Source: Clostridiales bacterium UBA6981 (GTDB taxonomy: Bacteria > Bacillota > Clostridia > Oscillospirales > Oscillospiraceae). Taken from it: DNA of 10,668 nucleotides. Position 1 is the first letter of the stretch, and every line of letters starts with the position of its first letter. The stretch is from assembly GCA_002450075.1 (NCBI GenBank), contig DJYJ01000063.1, forward strand, positions 1 to 10,668, given 5' to 3'. Below are positions 1-6,506 of the stretch, piece after piece. A program made the translations under genes and the position numbers. The notes below the pieces were generated by a model. It was not told the origin of the DNA. It saw only the letters and a list, made by a program, of their open reading frames with translations, and did no database searches.

Positions 1-226
1 GGCGGCAAAAGGCCTTGACAAGGACGAGAAGGACAAAAAGTCCGGCAAGCTCATCCGTCAGGAGCGCTACGCCGGCAGCATGAGCCGCAGCTTCTATGTG
101 GGCGAGGAGCTCACGGAAGAGGATATCAAGGCCAAACTGGAGCACGGCGTCCTGTCGCTGCAGATCCCGAAGAAGGAAGCAAAGCCGCAGCTGCCTGAAA
201 AGAAGTACATTGCCATCGAAGGCTAA
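1..226 (+). CDS. Hsp20/alpha-crystallin small heat-shock protein, 3' part
   Basis: This is the C-terminal 74 residues of a small heat-shock protein whose start lies left of the window; codons begin at base 2. Small heat-shock proteins are ATP-independent cytoplasmic holdases that bind unfolding proteins and pass them to refolding chaperones or proteases. The fragment shows the second half of the alpha-crystallin domain: a basic stretch ending IRQERYAGSMSRSFYV, then the LEHGVLSLQIPKKE strand, which matches the family G-V-L-x-L-x-(I/L)-P-K signature. The tail IAIEG carries an I-x-I motif of the kind that docks neighbouring subunits in the oligomer. The gene is followed immediately by a terminator, so it probably closes its own transcript. 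The HdeD-type gene 67 bp downstream is also stress-linked in other bacteria. Family assignment is secure; only the N-terminal part is unseen. Confidence 0.93.
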   Translation, partial: AAKGLDKDEKDKKSGKLIRQERYAGSMSRSFYVGEELTEEDIKAKLEHGVLSLQIPKKEAKPQLPEKKYIAIEG

Positions 227-241
227 TTGATCTCTTGACAG

Positions 242-271
242 CTCCCCACCGATCCCGGTGGGGAGTTTACT
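242..271 (+). terminator. Rho-independent terminator after hsp20
   Basis: A 9-bp perfect stem (CTCCCCACC at 242-250 with GGTGGGGAG at 257-265) encloses a 6-nt loop and is followed by TTTACTTT. It starts 15 bp after the Hsp20 stop codon. The U-tract is interrupted, so some readthrough into the HdeD gene is possible. Confidence 0.8.
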
Positions 272-293
272 TTCAGGAAGGGAGTTGTGAATC

Positions 294-860
294 ATGATGA
301 CAAGAAAAGTTTTATCTGTAATCCTTGGCGTTCTGATGATCATCGCCGGCGTGTACTGCTTCTGCACGCCCGTGGAGACGTCCGCTGTGATCCCCTTTGT
401 TCTGGGAATCGTCATGATCGGCGACGGTATCGGGCGTATCGTTACCTGGTTCGATATCCGGGATATCGTGCGGCAGAGCGCATGGGTGCTGGTGAGCGCA
501 GTCGTGTCTCTGATTTTTGGCTTGATGCTTGTGTTCTCGCCGGTATTGCAGATGTCCGTTGGCGTGTTTGTGATCCTGCTGACGGGCTGGTGGATCCTGG
601 CCCTTGGTATCATCCGGATCGCCCACGCTTTTCACTTGCTCAAGCTCAAGAGAGAATCCGACGGGTTTGGCTTCGGTGAAATGCTCGGCGCCAACTGGTG
701 GATCGCGCTGATCCTCGGCGCTCTGCTGACCATCTTCGGCATCATTGTTATCCTCAACCCCATGCTGGGGCTTGGCGTGATCGGTGTGCTGGTCGGCTGC
801 AGCGTGATTACGGCGGGCATCAACCTGATCTTTCTGGCCTGCAGCCCCTGGATTCTGTAA
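294..860 (+). CDS. HdeD/DUF308 family membrane protein
   Basis: A 188-residue, very hydrophobic protein with about six membrane segments (roughly residues 5-25, 31-51, 62-82, 87-112, 134-154, 158-184). It contains three copies of the DUF308 pattern, a glycine-rich helix, a conserved proline after a short turn, and a second helix ending in G-I-x-R/L-I: residues about 11-55, 72-114 and 140-182. HdeD of Escherichia coli belongs to this family and is tied to acid resistance, but its biochemical activity is not known. Two ATGs are possible, at 294 and 297; AGGAAGGGAG at 275-284 lies 9 bases before the first, which I chose. No clear promoter is seen between the hsp20 terminator and this gene, so it may depend on readthrough or a weak promoter. 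Position beside Hsp20 and upstream of FtsH suggests a role in envelope stress, which is inference. Confidence 0.88.
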   Translation: MMTRKVLSVILGVLMIIAGVYCFCTPVETSAVIPFVLGIVMIGDGIGRIVTWFDIRDIVRQSAWVLVSAVVSLIFGLMLVFSPVLQMSVGVFVILLTGWWILALGIIRIAHAFHLLKLKRESDGFGFGEMLGANWWIALILGALLTIFGIIVILNPMLGLGVIGVLVGCSVITAGINLIFLACSPWIL

Positions 861-899
861 TCGTCCGAAGAAAAACGAACTGTGCGAAAGAAGTCTGGA

Positions 900-1430
900 A
901 TGTCTTTATTGAGAAAGCTCGACACCCGATTCGGTGACAGTACCCTTTGGCAGTTTATAAAGTTTAACCTGGTGTCCTTTAGTATCACGCTGCTGCAGCT
1001 TGCCCTCGCCAATCTGCTGCCGCTGATTTTTGACGGCGTAACAGCCAAACTGCCCCCGATCCTGCGTCCGGTTTTTCGGCCGGACACACTGTTTGAGGGG
1101 CCCTCCCCCTATGTGGTTGACGGAGTTGTGACCTGGGGATATGTGCTCCCGTTCTTCCTGTCCAATTTCATCGCCAATATCTACGGCTATTTCATGAACA
1201 TGAAAACCACGTTCCGCGGCAAAGGAAGCCGCGGCAGCCTCGCTGCCTATCTGCTGATCCTGGCAGCATTGATCCTCTTCTCCACTTGGCTGCAGGGATG
1301 GATCACCGCCAGATTGACCGTATCCGCCTTTGCGGCGCTGGCCAGGACCCTTGCCGCCATGGCCGCGGGACTTGTGCAGGTGGCGGTGCTGTTCCCTTTG
1401 GAAAAATACGTGTTGTTTAAGAAGGAATAA
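900..1430 (+). CDS. GtrA-like four-helix membrane protein
   Basis: Predicted 176-residue membrane protein of the GtrA type, small proteins proposed to flip or help present polyprenyl-linked sugars for cell-surface glycosylation. Evidence is the layout: a charged N-terminus, then WQFIKFNLVSFSITLLQ as the first helix, a hydrophilic outside loop (about residues 45-70), then a helix with NFIANIYGYFMNMKTTFRG, which matches the family's conserved N-x-x-Y-x-x-N-(K/R)-x-x-T-F core. Two more helices end in a basic C-terminus EKYVLFKKE. I chose ATG at 900 because AGAAG at 889-893 sits six bases upstream; a GTG at 882 would add six residues with a weaker site. The stop lies three bases before the glycosyltransferase start, so the two are probably translated together, a pairing often seen for GtrA proteins. 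The loop is longer than in most GtrA members, so the family call is good but not perfect. Confidence 0.72.
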   Translation: MSLLRKLDTRFGDSTLWQFIKFNLVSFSITLLQLALANLLPLIFDGVTAKLPPILRPVFRPDTLFEGPSPYVVDGVVTWGYVLPFFLSNFIANIYGYFMNMKTTFRGKGSRGSLAAYLLILAALILFSTWLQGWITARLTVSAFAALARTLAAMAAGLVQVAVLFPLEKYVLFKKE

Positions 1431-1433
1431 GGG

Positions 1434-2750
1434 ATGGAAAAGGTCAGTGTTATCGTTCCCGTGTACAACGGGGAGAAATGTGTCAAGCGCTGCGCGGACA
1501 GCATACTGAATCAGGACTACCCGGAACTGGAGCTGATCCTGGTAGACGACGGCAGCCGGGATCGCTCCTGGGAGATCATGCAGGCACTTGCCGCCGCGGA
1601 TCACAGAGTAAAGGCGATCCATCAGGAAAACGGGGGTGTATCCTCGGCGCGAAACCGGGCCCTTGCCGAGGCGAGCGGCACGTATGTGCAGTTCGCGGAT
1701 GTGGATGATTGGCTGCCGATGGATGCCACAAAGCTGCTGGTGCGGGAGATGGAAGCGCAGGCAGCGGAACTGGCAGTCGGTGACTTTTATCGCGTTGTAG
1801 ATGGGAATGTGTCTGAAAAAGGGTCCATTGAGTCCGGCGGGACGCTTACGCTCCAACAGTATGCCGACGAGATGATGCTGTCGCCGGCAGACCTGTACTA
1901 TGGTGTCCTGTGGAACAAGCTGTACCGAAGGGACATCATAGAGCATTACGGCATACGCATGGACGAAAATATCAGCTACAGCGAGGATATGATCTTCAAT
2001 CTGGAGTACCTTCTCCATGTAAAGAACATAGCGATCCTGAAAGCGCCTGTTTATTACTACCAGTATACCAGGGGTTCATTGGTCGATCAAAGCCTGAATC
2101 TGAGCAGTACCATCAAAATGAAGAAAAGCGTTATCGGCTATTATAACGAGTTTTTCAGGAAAACCTTTGACGCTCCCGCCTATCAGGAGCGGCTGCCGGT
2201 AATTTACGGCTACCTGCTGGCCGTCAGTCATGACAGTCTGGCGCTGCCCTTCACGCCGGGGACCCGGAAACTGCAGGAGGGGGAGGCCTTGTCCGCCTTA
2301 TCCGGAGACTGCGGAACCGGCTTCCCGATACACAGCGCGGTCCTTGAAACGCGGCTGCTTGGGCGCTATCTGGAAACACTGGGTCGAAAACACGGAATGG
2401 ATGAGGCCCGGATCAGGCTTCTATACTGCATGGAAAAGATGAAGGAGCCCTGCAGCGTGGAGAGCTTGTGTTTGCTGACCGGTATGGGAAAACCCGCTGT
2501 GATCGTGGCAATGGCCCGACTCCTGGCGGACGGACAGGTAAAGCGCGAGTCACCCCTTGGAAGCAAAGAACGCTTCTCCTTCCAGGCACCGGAGCTCACA
2601 GAGGAACTGCAGCAGCTGGATCGGGATGTGGACGCGGTGTGTTTTGCGGAATTCACAGAAGAAGAGATTCGGCAGTATCGCATCCTGGAGGAGCGGATCG
2701 GCAACTGTATTCTCCACCATCTGCAGGCCGAGACAGCGAAAAAATCATAA
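1434..2750 (+). CDS. Family 2 glycosyltransferase with C-terminal winged-helix (MarR-like) domain
   Basis: A 438-residue protein in two parts. Residues 1-270 form a GT-A family 2 glycosyltransferase: start VSVIVPVYNGEK, nucleotide-binding VDDGS at 37-41, QENGGVSSARN at 64-74, metal-binding D-x-D-D at 89-92 (ADVDDW), then WNKLYRR at 160-166 and SYSEDMIFN at 181-189, all standard for enzymes that add sugars to surface polysaccharide or teichoic acid. No membrane helix is visible. Residues about 303-430 do not look like any glycosyltransferase: a helix, then SVESLCLLTGMGKPAVIVAM (helix-turn-helix-like), LLADGQVKRES with SKERFSFQ (wing-like) and FTEEEIRQYRILEERI, which follow the MarR order and resemble the MarR C-terminal helices. 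No stop or frameshift separates the halves, so this is a true fusion in this sequence. The ribosome site GAAGGA is at 1421-1426. The sugar donor and acceptor cannot be told from sequence. Confidence 0.88.
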   Translation: MEKVSVIVPVYNGEKCVKRCADSILNQDYPELELILVDDGSRDRSWEIMQALAAADHRVKAIHQENGGVSSARNRALAEASGTYVQFADVDDWLPMDATKLLVREMEAQAAELAVGDFYRVVDGNVSEKGSIESGGTLTLQQYADEMMLSPADLYYGVLWNKLYRRDIIEHYGIRMDENISYSEDMIFNLEYLLHVKNIAILKAPVYYYQYTRGSLVDQSLNLSSTIKMKKSVIGYYNEFFRKTFDAPAYQERLPVIYGYLLAVSHDSLALPFTPGTRKLQEGEALSALSGDCGTGFPIHSAVLETRLLGRYLETLGRKHGMDEARIRLLYCMEKMKEPCSVESLCLLTGMGKPAVIVAMARLLADGQVKRESPLGSKERFSFQAPELTEELQQLDRDVDAVCFAEFTEEEIRQYRILEERIGNCILHHLQAETAKKS

Positions 2751-2802
2751 GCCTCAGGTATACCAGCCCAGTCAGCAGCATCATGAAGCCAACAAAAACA
2801 TT

Positions 2803-2808
2803 TAGGAG
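2803..2808 (+). promoter_or_regulatory. Strong ribosome binding site of ftsH
   Basis: AGGAGG, a full match to the anti-Shine-Dalgarno core, lies nine bases before the ftsH ATG at 2818. It supports that start and predicts strong translation independent of the gene upstream, from which ftsH is 67 bp away. Confidence 0.85.
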
Positions 2809-2817
2809 GAACCCTGC

Positions 2818-4521
2818 ATGCAGGAAGTGAAACGTCCGAAAAAGCCACTGATTTTTTTCTATGTGGCGATGATTCTCGCAATCCTTGTTTTCAACTGTCT
2901 CGTTGCCCCATATCTTGCCGGGAAAGCCATAGAGAATGTAGACTACGGCACCTTCATGACGATGACCGAAAACGGAGAAATCGGGAAAGTCCAGATCCAG
3001 CAGAATCAAATCGTCTTCACGGATAAAGAGGAATCCACGATTTACCGGACAGGCGTGATCGAGGATCCCGGCCTGGTGGAGCGGCTCCATGCGTCCGGGG
3101 CAACCTTCACGAGTGAGATCGTAGAGGAAACCTCACCCCTGGCAACACTGCTTTTGTCGTGGCTGCTGCCGATCGGCATTTTCACCCTGCTCGGTCAGTA
3201 TATGTCGAAAAAGCTGATGGACAAAGCCGGCGGCGGCGCCGGATCCATGATGTTCAATCTTGGCAAATCGAACGCCAAGGTCTATGTCAAGTCCTCTGAC
3301 GGCATTCGCTTCAGCGACGTGGAGGGTGTTGACGAGGCGGAGGAAAACCTGCAGGAGATCGTGGATTATCTGGAAAACCCCGCAAAGTATCGGGAGATCG
3401 GCGCCTCCATGCCGAAGGGCGTCCTGCTTGTCGGCCCTCCGGGCACGGGCAAGACCATGCTGGCCAAGGCCGTGGCCGGTGAGGCAAACGTCCCCTTCTT
3501 CTCCATGTCCGGCTCGGAATTTGTGGAGATGTTCGTGGGCATGGGCGCCTCCAAGGTGCGGGATCTGTTTCGTCAGGCCAAGGAGAAAGCCCCCTGCATC
3601 GTCTTTATTGACGAGATCGACGCCATCGGCCAGAAGCGAAGCGGCGGCCAGTACGGCGGCAACGATGAGCGCGAGCAGACCCTCAATCAGCTGCTTACAG
3701 AGATGGATGGCTTTGACGGGAGCAACGGGGTGATCATCCTCGCCGCGACCAACCGTCCCGAGTCACTGGATCCGGCCCTCACGCGTCCCGGTCGTTTCGA
3801 CCGGCGTGTACCCGTAGAACTGCCCGACCTCAAGGGCCGCGAAGCCATTCTGAAGGTTCACGCGAAAAAGATCAAGGTCGCCGACGATGTGGACTTCCTG
3901 CAGGTGGCGCGCATGGCCTCCGGAGCCTCCGGCGCGGAGCTTGCCAATATTGTCAATGAGGCCGCTCTGCGTGCGGTGCGTGACGGCCGCGGCTTTGCCA
4001 CCCAGGCCGATCTGGAGGAGAGCATCGAGGTGGTCATTGCCGGCTACCAGAAGAAGAACGCGATCCTCACGGATCAGGAGAAAAAGATCGTCGCTTACCA
4101 TGAGATCGGTCATGCCCTCGTGGCCGCAAAGCAGACGAACTCCGCTCCGGTTCAGAAAATCACCATCATCCCCCGCACTTCCGGTGCCTTGGGTTACACG
4201 CTGCAGGTGGAGAACAACGACCACTATCTGATGAACAAGCAGGAGCTGGAAAACAAGATCGCAACCTTCACCGGCGGCCGGGCGGCGGAAGAACTGGTAT
4301 TCGGTTCCATTACCACCGGAGCCGCTAATGACATTGAGCAAGCTACGAAGCTTGCCCGCGCCATGATCACCCGCTACGGGATGAGCGAGGACTTTGACAT
4401 GGTCGCCATGGAAACCGTCACGAATCAGTATCTGGGCGGGGATACTTCTCTTGCCTGCTCCGCTGAAACGCAAAGCAGAATTGACGAACAGGTCGTTGAG
4501 CTTGGTTCGAAAACAACATGA
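2818..4521 (+). CDS. ftsH: ATP-dependent zinc metalloprotease FtsH, 3' end frameshifted
   Basis: Membrane-anchored AAA+ protease that pulls misfolded membrane proteins and short-lived regulators into its proteolytic chamber. The reading frame gives 567 residues: first membrane helix about 11-33, outside domain about 36-103, second helix about 107-127, then the ATPase with Walker A GPPGTGKT at 206-213, pore loop FVEMFVGMGAS at 235-245, Walker B FIDEID at 263-268, sensor asparagine N312 and arginine fingers in TRPGRFDR at 322-329. The protease site is HEIGH at 428-432 (the family usually has HEAGH), with the third zinc ligand D505 in AANDIEQAT. The frame stops soon after AETQSRIDEQVVEL; the remaining family C-terminus, helical and ending EFMQILNAA, continues in the +1 frame. 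All catalytic residues precede the break. It may be a sequencing error, a recent mutation or, less likely, a programmed shift. The gene ends a block with Hsp20 and HdeD. Confidence 0.92.
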   Translation: MQEVKRPKKPLIFFYVAMILAILVFNCLVAPYLAGKAIENVDYGTFMTMTENGEIGKVQIQQNQIVFTDKEESTIYRTGVIEDPGLVERLHASGATFTSEIVEETSPLATLLLSWLLPIGIFTLLGQYMSKKLMDKAGGGAGSMMFNLGKSNAKVYVKSSDGIRFSDVEGVDEAEENLQEIVDYLENPAKYREIGASMPKGVLLVGPPGTGKTMLAKAVAGEANVPFFSMSGSEFVEMFVGMGASKVRDLFRQAKEKAPCIVFIDEIDAIGQKRSGGQYGGNDEREQTLNQLLTEMDGFDGSNGVIILAATNRPESLDPALTRPGRFDRRVPVELPDLKGREAILKVHAKKIKVADDVDFLQVARMASGASGAELANIVNEAALRAVRDGRGFATQADLEESIEVVIAGYQKKNAILTDQEKKIVAYHEIGHALVAAKQTNSAPVQKITIIPRTSGALGYTLQVENNDHYLMNKQELENKIATFTGGRAAEELVFGSITTGAANDIEQATKLARAMITRYGMSEDFDMVAMETVTNQYLGGDTSLACSAETQSRIDEQVVELGSKTT

Positions 4522-4639
4522 AAAAGCGCTGAACATTCTGAAAGACAATCGTGGTAAGTTGGATGAGCTGGCGTCCTATCTGTACGAGCACGAAACCATC
4601 ACAGGAGAAGAGTTCATGCAGATCCTGAACGCAGCATAA
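4505..4639 (+). pseudogene. ftsH: Displaced C-terminal segment of FtsH (+1 frame)
   Basis: Skipping one base at 4504, after the CTT codon at 4501-4503, restores a continuous FtsH C-terminus of 44 residues: VRKQHEKALNIL, then RGKLDELASYLYEHETITG and EEFMQILNAA, stop TAA at 4637-4639. This fits the family ending, a helix with A-x-x-I-L-x-x-N-R-x-x-L-D-x-L-A followed by an E-T-(I/L)-x-G-E-E-F motif. Joined to the upstream frame it would give a protein of about 606 residues, normal for FtsH. There is no start codon or ribosome site of its own, so it is not a separate gene. If the extra G is a sequencing error, ftsH should be annotated as 2818-4639 with a one-base correction. Confidence 0.85.
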
Positions 4640-4657
4640 ACCTCATAAAAGGAAATG

Positions 4658-4690
4658 CCCGCAGAGTGAAAACACCCTGCGGGTTTGTTA
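4658..4690 (+). terminator. Rho-independent terminator after ftsH
   Basis: CCCGCAG at 4658-4664 pairs with CTGCGGG at 4677-4683. Inside, after one A-C mismatch, GTG at 4666-4668 pairs with CAC at 4673-4675 around an AAAA tetraloop. TTTGTTATT follows. It begins 19 bp after the restored ftsH stop codon at 4639, which fits the idea that 4639 is the original end of the gene. Confidence 0.85.
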
Positions 4691-4957
4691 TTATCTCTCC
4701 GCATCCCGCCGGAGGACTCCGGGCAGGCTCGCAACCCGTCCCGGGTATAGATGAAATATTTCCTTATTCTCGTGGAGTTAGCTCCCATAATCGGTTTTGA
4801 AACTTTTTGGCAGAAGGTAGTTTGTCTTTCACGTCTGCCCCGCCTTGAAGATGCTTTTCCAATCCTATCAGACAGCTACCAAGTCATTTTTCGCTTCAAA
4901 ACTCTCTTATGGGTGTTGGCGTGGGCGTCGGCCCCTACAAGGGCAGACTGAACACCC

Positions 4958-5080
4958 TGCGCTTATAAGCGGGATACCGGTGGGGGCGGGATGCCGCCGG
5001 AAGAAGCCTGCGGGAAAACCTCAGGCGCCGCCGGGCGCCCTGCCCTCTTATGGCCGCTGCAGTTTGCAGCGGCCGCGTTT
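4958..5080 (+). ncRNA. Candidate structured RNA upstream of rarA
   Basis: This GC-rich segment can fold into one long interrupted hairpin. The apical stem is GCCTG (5006-5010) with CAGGC (5022-5026), capped by GG/CC and a GAAAA loop. Next is a 9-bp stem, GGGGGCGGG (4982-4990) with CCTGCCCTC (5039-5047), including two G-U pairs, and then AGCGG (4968-4972) with CCGCT (5054-5058), separated by internal bubbles. A competing 10-bp hairpin at 5052-5074 would break the outermost stem. A long hairpin with a bubble is the general shape of 6S RNA, and 6S genes lie near rarA in some Firmicutes as I recall, but I recognise no conserved 6S sequence and see no convincing promoter for it. It could equally be a chance fold of GC-rich DNA. 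Confidence 0.22.
5052..5080 (+). terminator. Terminator-like hairpin before rarA promoter
   Basis: A 10-bp perfect stem, GGCCGCTGCA (5052-5061) with TGCAGCGGCC (5065-5074), has a 3-nt loop and is followed by GCGTTTTGCC. The U-tract is short and starts three bases after the stem, so termination is plausible rather than certain. No protein-coding gene lies directly upstream; it would make sense as the end of a small RNA. Confidence 0.4.
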
Positions 5081-5154
5081 TGCCTTCCGCGCTCGCTTTC
5101 TGCAGCCCCCGCCGCGATCTCCGCGGGATCCCCGCTGCCGACCGACGCCGGCAA

Positions 5155-5183
5155 TTTACAAGCGGGGCGCTTTGTGATACAAT
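5155..5183 (+). promoter_or_regulatory. SigA-type promoter of the rarA operon
   Basis: TTTACA at 5155-5160 (-35) and TACAAT at 5178-5183 (-10) are separated by exactly 17 bp, and TG at 5175-5176 makes it an extended -10. Transcription would start near 5190, giving a leader of about 65 nt. That leader contains a 7-bp hairpin, GCGCGGG (5217-5223) with CCCGCGC (5227-5233), ahead of the GGAGGT ribosome site at 5245-5250. Confidence 0.8.
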
Positions 5184-5255
5184 AAAAAGCTGAAAAAGCA
5201 TGCGAAATCGGAGGCCGCGCGGGAACCCCGCGCCGCCCATTCCCGGAGGTGCCCC

Positions 5256-6506
5256 ATGTACAAACCCCTTGCGGACGAGATCCGCCCGAAAAGTCTGGAC
5301 GACGTCGTCGGCCAGCGGCATATCCTCGGTGAAAACGGGATGCTGCGCCGCATCGTCGAGTCCGGGCAGATCCCCAATATGATCTTTTACGGTCCCTCCG
5401 GCACGGGCAAGACGACCGTCGCGCGCATCATCGCGGAAAAGACGAACCGCACGCTGCGAAAGCTCAACGCCACGACGGCCGGCATCGCGGACATCAAGCA
5501 GATCATTTCCGAGCTCGACACCCTTCTCACGCCGGGCGGTGTGCTGCTGTATCTCGACGAGATCCAGTATTTCAACAAAAAGCAGCAGCAGAGCCTGCTG
5601 GAGTTCATCGAGGACGGCCGTATCACGCTGATCGCCTCGACGACCGAAAATCCCTATTTCTGCGTGTTCGGCGCGGTTTTGAGCCGCTCGACGGTCTTTG
5701 AGTTCAAGCCCGTCCCGGCTGCCGACGTCGCGCGCGCGGCCGAGAGGGCGATCGCGCTGGCAAACGAGCGGCGCGACGAGCCCGTCCGCTTTGCCGCAGG
5801 CGTGACCGATTATATCGCCGCCTCCTGCGGGGGCGACGTGCGCAAGGCGATGAACGCGCTCGAGCTGCTCTTCTCCGCCGCCCCGGCTGAGGGGGAGATC
5901 ACGCTCGACGACGCCAGAGCCATCACCCAGCGCAGCGCCATGCGCTATGACCGCGACGGCGACGAGCATTTTGACTGCCTCTCCGCGCTGATGAAGTCCC
6001 TGCGCGGATCCGACCCCGACGCGGCGATGCACTATCTCGCCCGGCTGCTCGAGGTGGGCGATCTCATCGGTGCGTGCCGGCGCATCCTCTGCTCGGCGAG
6101 CGAGGACATCGGCCTTGCCTATCCGCAGGCCGTTCCGGTCGTCAAGGCCTGCGTGGACAGCGCGCTGCAGCTCGGGCTGCCCGAGGCGCGGCTGCCGCTG
6201 GCCGAGGCCTGTATTTTCCTCGCCACGCTGCCGAAATCCAACACCGCCTGCATGGCCATCGACGCCGCGCTCGCGGACGTGCGCTCCGGGCACGTCGGCT
6301 CGATCCCGCGCGAGCTGCAGAACGTCCACGCCGACGGCGCGGGCTTTGAGCGCGAGCAGGGCTACCTGTACCCGCACGACTTTCCCCATCGCTGGGTGAA
6401 GCAGCAGTATCTGCCCGACGAGCTGAAGGACCGCCGCTATTACGAATACGGCGACAACAAGACCGAGCAGGCCGCGAAGCGCTACTGGGAGGAGATCAAG
6501 AAATAA
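5256..6506 (+). CDS. rarA: Replication-associated recombination protein A (RarA/MgsA)
   Basis: A 416-residue AAA+ ATPase related to clamp-loader subunits and RuvB, acting at stalled or broken replication forks. The N-terminus PLADEIRPKSLDDVVGQRHI is typical of the family. Walker A is GPSGTGKT at 46-53, Walker B LLYLDEIQ at 97-104, sensor 1 STTENP at 128-133 and the arginine finger lies in LSRSTVFEF at 142-150. From about residue 228 the family C-terminal domain follows, including YDRDGDEHFDCLSALMKS, SEDIGLAYPQA and YLYPHDFPHRWVKQQYLPDE, which forms the tetramer in E. coli RarA. Length is slightly below the usual 420-450. GGAGGT at 5245-5250 supports the ATG at 5256. The stop codon shares one base with the next start (TAATG), so DUF951 is probably translated by re-initiation. 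This is a secure housekeeping gene. Confidence 0.97.
   Translation: MYKPLADEIRPKSLDDVVGQRHILGENGMLRRIVESGQIPNMIFYGPSGTGKTTVARIIAEKTNRTLRKLNATTAGIADIKQIISELDTLLTPGGVLLYLDEIQYFNKKQQQSLLEFIEDGRITLIASTTENPYFCVFGAVLSRSTVFEFKPVPAADVARAAERAIALANERRDEPVRFAAGVTDYIAASCGGDVRKAMNALELLFSAAPAEGEITLDDARAITQRSAMRYDRDGDEHFDCLSALMKSLRGSDPDAAMHYLARLLEVGDLIGACRRILCSASEDIGLAYPQAVPVVKACVDSALQLGLPEARLPLAEACIFLATLPKSNTACMAIDAALADVRSGHVGSIPRELQNVHADGAGFEREQGYLYPHDFPHRWVKQQYLPDELKDRRYYEYGDNKTEQAAKRYWEEIKK

Larger units (their letters stand above)
4691..5154. other. Long non-coding boundary region with several inverted repeats
   Basis: I see no credible gene here; short open frames such as 4751-4951 lack a ribosome site and resemble no family. 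Visible structure: CCGGAG/CTCCGG at 4709-4722; the 8-bp inverted pair GTTTTGAA (4794-4801) and TTCAAAAC (4895-4902); GGGTGTT (4911-4917) with AACACCC (4951-4957), enclosing a GCCC/GGGC hairpin around CTACAA; the perfect palindrome CGCTTATAAGCG at 4960-4971; and GCGGG/CCCGC at 5123-5135. Part 4751-4910 is AT-richer than everything around it. The sequence near 4918-4944, read on the - strand as TGTAGGGGCCGACGCCC, resembles dispersed intergenic repeats I associate with Clostridia genomes, from memory only. It separates a lower-GC block from a higher-GC one and may be an old insertion boundary. Confidence 0.5.

Noticed and set aside
235..240. Perfect TTGACA after the hsp20 stop, as a promoter for the HdeD gene
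   Set aside because: The hsp20 terminator stem follows directly and there is no -10 hexamer at 16-18 bp; the -35 stands alone.
4700..4750. tRNA-like 3' half near CCGGAG/CTCCGG
   Set aside because: No cloverleaf, no TTC loop and no acceptor stem can be drawn.
4751..4951. 66-codon open frame in the boundary region
   Set aside because: No ribosome site, no family resemblance, and its 3' half is repeat-like sequence.
4935..6389. 484-codon open frame on the - strand opposite rarA
   Set aside because: It is antisense to a secure rarA gene, has no recognisable motifs, and arises because GC-rich codon bias removes stop codons on the other strand.
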